From the NCBI GenBank assembly GCA_937894055.1, contig CALDHQ010000377.1:1-9720 (forward strand): a stretch of 9,720 bases of DNA, read 5' to 3'. A program made the position numbers and the translations under genes. Within the stretch, counting starts at the first letter, position 1. Each line of letters opens with the position of its first letter. The notes under the pieces were generated by a model. It was not told where the DNA came from and did not search any database. It saw only the letters and a program-made list of their open reading frames with translations. Below are positions 5,492 to 9,720 of the stretch, in pieces. The DNA is from an uncultured Polymorphobacter sp. GTDB taxonomy: Bacteria; Pseudomonadota; Alphaproteobacteria; Sphingomonadales; Sphingomonadaceae.

Positions 5492-7195
5492 CTAGCGCGA
5501 CGCGGCGCACGGGCGATAAACAAAAATGCTGCCCACCCCCTGCTGCGGCGCGAATTGCGCCACCGGCGTCGCACCGGCGAGTGGCTTGGCGCGCACGACA
5601 TAGTCGAACGGCAGTTGCGCGCAGATGCGCTGCAGCTTCGCCAGATCGGCCTTTTCGACAAAGCCGCGCTCGCCGTGGCCCAGCCCGATGACCCAGGTCT
5701 GGTACCACGGCCGCAGATCGGTTTCGGCGAACGGATAGTCGAGCGAGGCGACCACCGAGCGGCGCCCGATCAGCCGCATGCGCTGCGGCGTCAGCACGCG
5801 GCCATAGGCGATGCCGGTAGGGAATTGTTCGACGAGGAAGCGCGCATCGGGCGCGGTATTGTCGCGCGCCCATTGGTAAACTTGGTGGCTATTCGCCGCT
5901 GTCGGCAGCACCAGTTCATCGCGGCGAACGCGGGCATTGGGCAGCGCCAGCGCGACCAGCAATACCCCCAGCACCGGCCACAGCCAGCCCGGCAGCGGCC
6001 GCCCGTGCCACGGCAGCCAACCGGCGACGCCCGCGAGCAGCAACAGCAGCGCCGGCTTGATCGACCCCGCCCCCTCATGCGCCGCCAGCGGCCCCGCCGC
6101 GACAAACGCCAGCGCCAGCAGCACCAGCGCCAGCCAATGGCCGTGGCGCCAATTGTCGGCCGCATTGACCGCAATGACCAGCAGCAGCAGCGGCGCGGCG
6201 ATGATGACGGTGCGGAACGGGATCAGGTCGACCACCAGCCGCACCGGCCACAGCTCGACAAACACGAAACCGGCCACGCAGATCGCCGCATAGACGGCCA
6301 GCACCGCGAGCAGCAGCGCCGGACGCGGCAACTGGCTGCGGATGCGTGCTGCCATCACCAGCACCGCCAGCGTCCCGACACCGACGCCAAGCACCCCCGA
6401 GCGCCCGAAGCGGCCAACCAGGAAGTCGCCGGGGTGGCGCTCCTGGACGAGGATGTTGACATATTCGGGCAGCGGCAGCCGCAGCCCGTGCGGCGTCAGC
6501 ATCATATACTGCGCGCCGAACGCCACCGCGAAGACCAGCCCGGCGAGCAGCGTCGCGGGCTGGCGGAACACCGCGCGGCGCTCGGCGGCGGTGTAGTCGA
6601 ACACGAAAATCGCCGCGAGCATCAGCCCGGCATGCACCGACACCAGCGGCTGCAGCAGGCACGCCAGCGTCATCAGCCACAGCGTTGCCGCCGCACGGCG
6701 CTCCAGAAAACACGTCCACGCGTAAGTCGCCGCCAGCACCGCGAACATCGCCGTCGAGGCATCGCCCCACAGCCACGACCAACCGAGCATCTTGGGCAGC
6801 GCGAACGCACTCAACGTGCCGAGCATGACGCCGAGCAACGCCACCAGCCGGTCGCCGCTCCAGGCGCGGAAGAAACCGAACAGCACGAACGGCCACAGCA
6901 TATGCCGCAACACCGTCAGCCCGGCGAGCAGCACCGTGTAATGCACCCCCGTCCAGCGCGACAACGTGCCGACGACGATGGCTTGCGGCGTATCGACGCC
7001 GAATTTGACCGTGGTATTCGTGTAGAAATCATTGGGCAGGAACCCGGCATCGAGCCAGCGTTCGATCGCCGGATAACCATCAAGCGCCGGCCACGCCCAG
7101 ACCTGCAGGCTCTGCGCCATGTAAAGCAGCGCGCAGGCAAACAGCAGAAGCAGCACTTGCCACTGGTTTGGATAGGATGACGCGGGTTCGCGCAA
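5492..7195 (-). CDS. Multi-pass membrane protein, DUF6798/GT-C-like, first gene of the operon
   Basis: This is a 567-residue protein. A short N-terminal tail is followed by many hydrophobic helices from about residue 12 to 420. A conserved-looking luminal loop, DGYPAIERWLDAGFLPNDFY (39-58), comes right after the first helix, as in GT-C glycosyltransferases and DUF6798 proteins. Residues about 420-567 form a soluble C-terminal domain with VYQWARDNTAPDARFLVEQ and RRSVVASLDYPF. Function is not established; a membrane glycosyltransferase using a lipid-linked sugar is plausible. I chose TTG at 7193-7195 as start because a perfect AGGAGG (7205-7210) lies nine bases upstream. The alternative TTG at 7255 forms part of a consensus -35 box and has no ribosome binding site. 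No ATG precedes the first helix; the first in-frame one lies within it. The gene begins the leftward operon and ends nine bases before the GT2 start. Confidence 0.8.
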   Translation of the reverse strand: MREPASSYPNQWQVLLLLFACALLYMAQSLQVWAWPALDGYPAIERWLDAGFLPNDFYTNTTVKFGVDTPQAIVVGTLSRWTGVHYTVLLAGLTVLRHMLWPFVLFGFFRAWSGDRLVALLGVMLGTLSAFALPKMLGWSWLWGDASTAMFAVLAATYAWTCFLERRAAATLWLMTLACLLQPLVSVHAGLMLAAIFVFDYTAAERRAVFRQPATLLAGLVFAVAFGAQYMMLTPHGLRLPLPEYVNILVQERHPGDFLVGRFGRSGVLGVGVGTLAVLVMAARIRSQLPRPALLLAVLAVYAAICVAGFVFVELWPVRLVVDLIPFRTVIIAAPLLLLVIAVNAADNWRHGHWLALVLLALAFVAAGPLAAHEGAGSIKPALLLLLAGVAGWLPWHGRPLPGWLWPVLGVLLVALALPNARVRRDELVLPTAANSHQVYQWARDNTAPDARFLVEQFPTGIAYGRVLTPQRMRLIGRRSVVASLDYPFAETDLRPWYQTWVIGLGHGERGFVEKADLAKLQRICAQLPFDYVVRAKPLAGATPVAQFAPQQGVGSIFVYRPCAASR

Positions 7196-7204
7196 CGCTC
7201 CGGC

Positions 7205-7210
7205 CCTCCT
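7205..7210 (-). promoter_or_regulatory. Shine-Dalgarno AGGAGG that decides a TTG start
   Basis: Read on the minus strand this is a full AGGAGG with nine bases (GCCGGAGCG) before TTG at 7195. It is the only strong ribosome binding site upstream of the first membrane helix of the membrane protein gene, so it fixes a TTG start there. Confidence 0.7.
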
Positions 7211-7226
7211 GTCTGCGCCCGTTGGC

Positions 7227-7255
7227 GTTGAAGCTTGCCCGTGGTGAACTGTCAA
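7227..7255 (-). promoter_or_regulatory. Putative sigma-70 promoter of the leftward glycan operon
   Basis: On the minus strand, TTGACA (7255-7250) matches the -35 consensus completely. After 17 bases comes TTCAAC (7232-7227), a weak -10 with three of six matches. Transcription would start near 7220, leaving a short leader that contains the AGGAGG site at 7205-7210. It is the only good promoter candidate I see between the repeat element and the operon. The weak -10 keeps confidence moderate. Confidence 0.5.
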
Positions 7256-7285
7256 GCGCGCGGATTGTGACGAATATGCTGAAGG

Positions 7286-7453
7286 GCCTCCGGCGGGCAG
7301 GGGCTTGCCCCTGCACCCAATAGCAATTCATCTGTCATTCCCGCGAAGGCGGGAATCCATCTTGCCGCCGGTGCTGCACGTGGATTCCCGCCTTCACGGG
7401 AATGACGAACGCAAAACTAATGGGTGCAGGCCTCAGGCCTGCCCGCCGGAGGC
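7286..7453. repeat. Nested inverted repeat element (two repeat types) between the operon and the tetR-type gene
   Basis: The outer arms are 7286-7322 and 7418-7453. The left arm begins GCCTCCGGCGGGCAGGGGC, and the right arm is its inverted copy with few differences. Each arm also carries its own hairpin: GCAGGGGC/GCCCCTGC on the left and GCAGGCCT/AGGCCTGC on the right, so the stem bases differ but pairing is kept. The inner arms are 7334-7359 and 7381-7406, both containing the ATTCCCG..GGCGGGAATCC motif common as an interspersed repeat in proteobacteria; they are inverted with 25 of 26 positions matching around a 21-base centre. There is no transposase. The structure could act as a transcription terminator for the tetR-type gene or be a miniature mobile element. 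From memory, both repeat types are widespread in sphingomonads and relatives. Confidence 0.85.
7334..7406. terminator. Long inner hairpin, possible transcription terminator downstream of the tetR-type gene
   Basis: The 26-base arms (7334-7359 and 7381-7406) with 25 pairs around a 21-base loop would form a very stable stem in RNA from either strand. The tetR-type gene ends at 7433, just upstream in its direction of transcription, so the stem could stop readthrough into the glycan operon. No T-run follows, so intrinsic termination is uncertain. Confidence 0.35.
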
Positions 7454-8101
7454 TCTTCCCATCACTGGCGCTTCCAACATCGCCGCCACTGCCTGCGCGG
7501 CGTGCGCGAGCGTCGCGTCGGCCTGCCACATCGGGTGCGGGCGCGAGCGGTCGGCGAGTTCGGCCTCGCGCGCCGACAGCAGCGCGCCGAGCGTGGCGCC
7601 GAGGAAGACGAAGCGCTGGTTTTTCAGCTTGGCGGGCATGTCGGGCATCAGCCGGCGCAGATGGTCGAGGCAGCGCTGGTAGCCGACGTTCCACCGGCCT
7701 TCGAGCGCGTCCATGAAGAACCCGCGCTGTGCCAGGCTGAGCAGCAGCACGAAGCGGTTGAAGCTTTCCTCGCCCGGCGCGACAGCCGGGTCGATCGAGG
7801 TGCGGATCATCCCTTCGACAACTTCATGGACGCTATGTGGTCCATTTGCGGCTTCGCAGGCGTCGAGCCAGGCGCAGCGGCGCACGTCCATGGCGCGCGC
7901 GCCGTCGATGATCAGCTCGCGGATCAGTGCTTCCTTCGACCCGAAGTGATAGCCGACCGCGGCGTGGTTTTTTTGCCCGGCGTGTTCGGCGATCTGGCGC
8001 ACGGTGACGCCGTCGGGGCCGCGTTCGGCGAACAGTCGCAGCGCCACCGCCTTGAGGTGTTCGGCGGCATCACTGCGGGGTTTTGCGGCAGGTCGCGACA
8101 T
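7433..8101 (-). CDS. TetR/AcrR-family transcriptional regulator
   Basis: This 222-residue protein has an N-terminal TetR DNA-binding domain. Residues about 11-60 give the three-helix unit with the helix-turn-helix VTVRQIAEHAGQKNHAAVGY followed by HFGSKEALIREL, the family's standard hallmark. Residues about 65-215 are the variable helical ligand-binding and dimerisation domain, which does not identify the ligand. The gene is divergent from the phosphotransferase gene, so it probably represses that gene and itself, with an acyl-CoA or related compound as inducer (inference from neighbours). The ATG lies only about one base from a predicted transcription start, so the mRNA may be leaderless; no Shine-Dalgarno sequence is seen. 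The last residues, ASGGQA and stop, are encoded by the right arm of the inverted repeat, so the native C-terminus may have been replaced by insertion of that element. Confidence 0.9.
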   Translation of the reverse strand: MSRPAAKPRSDAAEHLKAVALRLFAERGPDGVTVRQIAEHAGQKNHAAVGYHFGSKEALIRELIIDGARAMDVRRCAWLDACEAANGPHSVHEVVEGMIRTSIDPAVAPGEESFNRFVLLLSLAQRGFFMDALEGRWNVGYQRCLDHLRRLMPDMPAKLKNQRFVFLGATLGALLSAREAELADRSRPHPMWQADATLAHAAQAVAAMLEAPVMGRASGGQA

Positions 8102-8108
8102 TGTCTTG

Positions 8109-8137
8109 CAAATAGCCTTGACTCCCCCCTACGTCAA
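8109..8137 (-). promoter_or_regulatory. Putative promoter of the tetR-type gene
   Basis: On the minus strand, TTGACG (8137-8132) is separated by 17 bases from TATTTG (8114-8109). This predicts a start at or next to the ATG at 8101, hence a leaderless transcript. The -10 matches only three of six consensus positions. Confidence 0.45.
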
Positions 8138-8146
8138 ACGCATTAT
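8118..8146 (+). promoter_or_regulatory. Putative promoter of the phosphotransferase-SDR operon
   Basis: TTGACT (8118-8123, five of six consensus bases) is followed after 17 bases by CATTAT (8141-8146, four of six). Its -35 and that of the opposing promoter form an inverted pair TTGAC-N10-GTCAA (8118-8137), so the two promoters overlap face to face and could hardly be occupied by polymerase at once. Confidence 0.55.
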
Positions 8147-8158
8147 CCATTTGGATAA
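8143..8158. promoter_or_regulatory. Palindromic operator candidate for the TetR-type regulator
   Basis: TTATCCATTTGGATAA is a perfect palindrome with 7-base arms around TT. It overlaps the -10 box of the rightward promoter and lies just upstream of the opposing -35. Size, symmetry and position fit a TetR-dimer operator that blocks the rightward promoter and could affect the divergent one. No binding evidence exists here. Confidence 0.6.
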
Positions 8159-8184
8159 AAACATCGGGGAGGATGACGCGCGCC

Positions 8185-9210
8185 ATGATCGAAGGTGTCG
8201 ACCGTGCAGCACTGACCGCGTGGATGGACCGGCAAGGGCTGGGCAGCGGCGCTATCGAGGACGTGACGCGCCTCGCCGGTGGCACGCAGAACATTCTGCT
8301 GCGCTTCACCCGTTCGGGCCGCAGCTATGTGCTGCGCCGGCCGCCGCCGCACCTGCGCGCCAATTCGAACGAGACGATGCGCCGCGAAGCCCGCGTTCTG
8401 GCCGCACTGGCCGGCACCGATGTCCCGCACCCCGGCCTGATCGCGGCATGCCCCGAAGAGGACGTCATCGGCGCGTCCTTCTACCTGATGGAACCGGTCG
8501 ACGGGTTCGCTGCGCCGAACGGCCTGCCGCCGCTCCACCTGACGGCACCGGTCCAGCACCGCATGGGCTTGTCGATGGTCGAGGCGATCGCGGCGCTGGG
8601 CGCGGTCGACTACCTTGCCGTCGGGCTCGACGGCTTCGGCAAGACCGAAAACTACCTCGGCCGGCAGGTCGCGCGCTGGCAGGCGCAGCTCGCCAGCTAT
8701 GCCGAAATGCCCGGCTGGACCGGCCCCGACAAAATCCCCGGCGTCGCGCGCGTCGCCGACTGGCTGAGCGCCAACGTGCCGGCCGATTTCCGCCCCGGCA
8801 TCATCCACGGCGACTTCCACCTCGGCAATGTCATGTTCCGCCACGACAGCGGCGACCTTGCCGCAGTGGTCGATTGGGAACTGTGCACGATCGGCGATCC
8901 GCGGCTCGACCTCGGCTGGATGCTCGCCACCTGGCCCGAAGGTGACACCCCGCGCCCCACCGATGTCGCCGTCACGCCGTGGATCGGCTTCCCGACCGCG
9001 GACGAAATCGTCGCGCACTACGCCGCGCGCAGCGACCGCGACCTCGGTTCGATCGGCTGGTTCGTCGTGCTCGCCTGCTACAAGCTCGGCATCATCCTTG
9101 AAGGCACGCATGCCCGCGCCTGCGCTGGCAAGGCGCCGCGCGAAACCGGCGACAAGCTTCACGCCCACACCATCGCGCTGTTCGAGCGCGCCCTGCGCCG
9201 CATCGGCTAA
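8185..9210 (+). CDS. Phosphotransferase-family kinase (APH fold, ACAD10/11-type kinase domain)
   Basis: This 341-residue protein has an aminoglycoside-phosphotransferase-like kinase fold. Visible elements are GGTQN (32-36, nucleotide loop), YVLRRPP (48-54), the catalytic loop HGDFHLGN (208-215, base D210), VVDWE with the metal-binding D230, and IGDPRLDLGWMLATW just after. This last block is typical of the kinase group related to the N-terminal domain of ACAD10/ACAD11 and of LvaA, rather than of drug-resistance enzymes. Those relatives phosphorylate the 4-hydroxyl of acyl-CoA substrates; applying that role here is inference. GGGGAGG ends at 8172, directly before an ATG at 8173 but 12 bases before the ATG at 8185, so I prefer the latter. 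The gene is divergent from the tetR-type gene and is followed after 16 bases by an SDR, with which it likely forms an operon. Confidence 0.85.
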   Translation: MIEGVDRAALTAWMDRQGLGSGAIEDVTRLAGGTQNILLRFTRSGRSYVLRRPPPHLRANSNETMRREARVLAALAGTDVPHPGLIAACPEEDVIGASFYLMEPVDGFAAPNGLPPLHLTAPVQHRMGLSMVEAIAALGAVDYLAVGLDGFGKTENYLGRQVARWQAQLASYAEMPGWTGPDKIPGVARVADWLSANVPADFRPGIIHGDFHLGNVMFRHDSGDLAAVVDWELCTIGDPRLDLGWMLATWPEGDTPRPTDVAVTPWIGFPTADEIVAHYAARSDRDLGSIGWFVVLACYKLGIILEGTHARACAGKAPRETGDKLHAHTIALFERALRRIG

Positions 9211-9226
9211 AACAGAAAGGACCATC

Positions 9227-9720
9227 ATGACCAGCGATACAGATTTCACCGGCAAGACCGTGCTCGTCGTCGGCGGCTCGAGCGGCATCGGCAACGGCAT
9301 CGCGCACGGCTTTGCCCAGCGCGGCGCCAAGGTCCATGTCTGGGGCACCAAGCCGACCGCCGCCGATTATGACCCCGCCGACGGCTCCGACCTGACGGGG
9401 CTGGGCTACACCTGCGTCGATGTCGGCGACCCTGACGCCATCGAAGCCGCCGCACTGCCGTTCAAGACGCTCGACGTGCTGGTGCTGTGCCAGGGCACCG
9501 TCGTCTATCGCCGCGGCGAATTCGAGCGGCCGGGCTGGGACCGCGTCATGGCGGTCAACCTCGACAGCCTGATGAACTGCGGCCGCAAGTTCCACGAGCA
9601 GTTGGCGGCCACCAAGGGCTCGATCATCATCGTCAGCTCGATTTCGGGGCTCAAGGCCAATGTCGGCAACCCCGCCTATGCCGCCTCGAAGGCCGGCGCG
9701 ATCAGCCTGACCAAGACGCT
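9227..9720 (+). CDS. Short-chain dehydrogenase/reductase (SDR), partial at the right edge
   Basis: The first 164 complete codons of an oxidoreductase of the classical SDR family are present; the rest lies beyond the window. VVGGSSGIG (14-22) is the glycine-rich NAD(P)-binding loop, with GG in place of the usual TG. LCQG (87-90) replaces NNAG. The catalytic tetrad N111, S138, Y151 and K155 is complete, with VSSISG and YAASKAG around it. Classical members are about 250 residues long and oxidise or reduce alcohols and ketones with NAD(P)(H). The start is supported by AAAGG (9216-9220) six bases upstream of the ATG. It follows the kinase gene by 16 bases, so the two are probably co-transcribed from the promoter near 8118-8146. 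An SDR next to this type of kinase recalls lvaD beside lvaA, but the substrate cannot be read from the sequence. Confidence 0.88.
   Translation, partial: MTSDTDFTGKTVLVVGGSSGIGNGIAHGFAQRGAKVHVWGTKPTAADYDPADGSDLTGLGYTCVDVGDPDAIEAAALPFKTLDVLVLCQGTVVYRRGEFERPGWDRVMAVNLDSLMNCGRKFHEQLAATKGSIIIVSSISGLKANVGNPAYAASKAGAISLTKT

Noticed and set aside
4760..7180. 806-residue rightward open frame
   Set aside because: It is opposite two clear membrane and glycosyltransferase genes. Its composition (Arg, Gln, His rich, no domains) is typical of antisense frames in high-GC DNA.
7286..7453. CRISPR array or complete insertion sequence
   Set aside because: The repeats are inverted, occur only twice each, and have no regular spacers. 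There is no transposase gene, so only a small repeat element can be claimed.
8185..9210. Aminoglycoside resistance gene
   Set aside because: The fold is shared, but the sequence around the catalytic and metal sites is of the ACAD10/11-type group, and the neighbours are a TetR-type regulator and an SDR rather than resistance or mobile genes.
8143..9351. 402-residue leftward open frame opposite the kinase gene
   Set aside because: The plus strand encodes a kinase with complete catalytic motifs. The antisense frame has no family wording and would also cover the divergent promoter region.
1..9720. tRNA, rRNA or riboswitch genes
   Set aside because: I looked for cloverleaf-like stems, rRNA core words and conserved riboswitch cores on both strands and saw nothing convincing. 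The intergenic space is very small.

Overview
The window is high-GC DNA that reads as an alphaproteobacterium, most likely a sphingomonad. This rests on codon choice, on two repeat types I associate with that group and its relatives, and on a TetR / phosphotransferase / SDR set typical of its acyl-CoA catabolic loci. No rRNA or tRNA gene is present, so the taxonomy is an inference.

Positions 1 to about 840 are not ordinary genomic sequence. They are a chain of read-sized protein-coding scraps that belong to unrelated genes and apparently unrelated organisms: a chemotaxis receptor, a von Willebrand A-type tail, a planctomycete-like scrap, a quinone oxidoreductase, a eukaryotic Cdc20/Cdh1 WD40 blade and an acyl-CoA synthetase piece. 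They pass into one another through short shared stretches. The simplest reading is a misassembled contig end.

Positions about 813 to 7195 hold one leftward (minus-strand) operon. In transcription order it encodes a large multi-pass membrane protein with a soluble C-terminal domain (DUF6798-like), a GT2 glycosyltransferase, a small glycerophosphodiester-phosphodiesterase-like protein, a fusion of a GT-C/GT87-like membrane glycosyltransferase with a uridine-kinase-like P-loop kinase, a HAD phosphatase and a class II aldolase cut off by the chimeric end. Four of the five junctions overlap by 1 to 4 bases and the fifth has a 9-base gap, so the genes are probably translationally coupled. The set suggests membrane glycosylation linked to handling of a phosphorylated small sugar or polyol. 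I do not recognise it as a described pathway, and it is the best candidate here for an undescribed system.

Positions 7196 to 7432 are intergenic. They hold the operon promoter (a perfect TTGACA box) and a nested inverted repeat (7286-7453) built from two repeat types. Its right arm runs into the end of the tetR-type gene and supplies that gene's stop codon.

Positions 7433 to 9720 hold a TetR-family regulator (minus strand) divergent from a phosphotransferase-family (ACAD10/11-type) kinase and an SDR oxidoreductase that runs off the right edge. The 83-base divergent region contains face-to-face promoters and a perfect 16-base palindrome overlapping the -10 box of the rightward promoter. The kinase-plus-SDR pair resembles the lvaA/lvaD part of 4-hydroxyacyl-CoA catabolism, which is an inference only.
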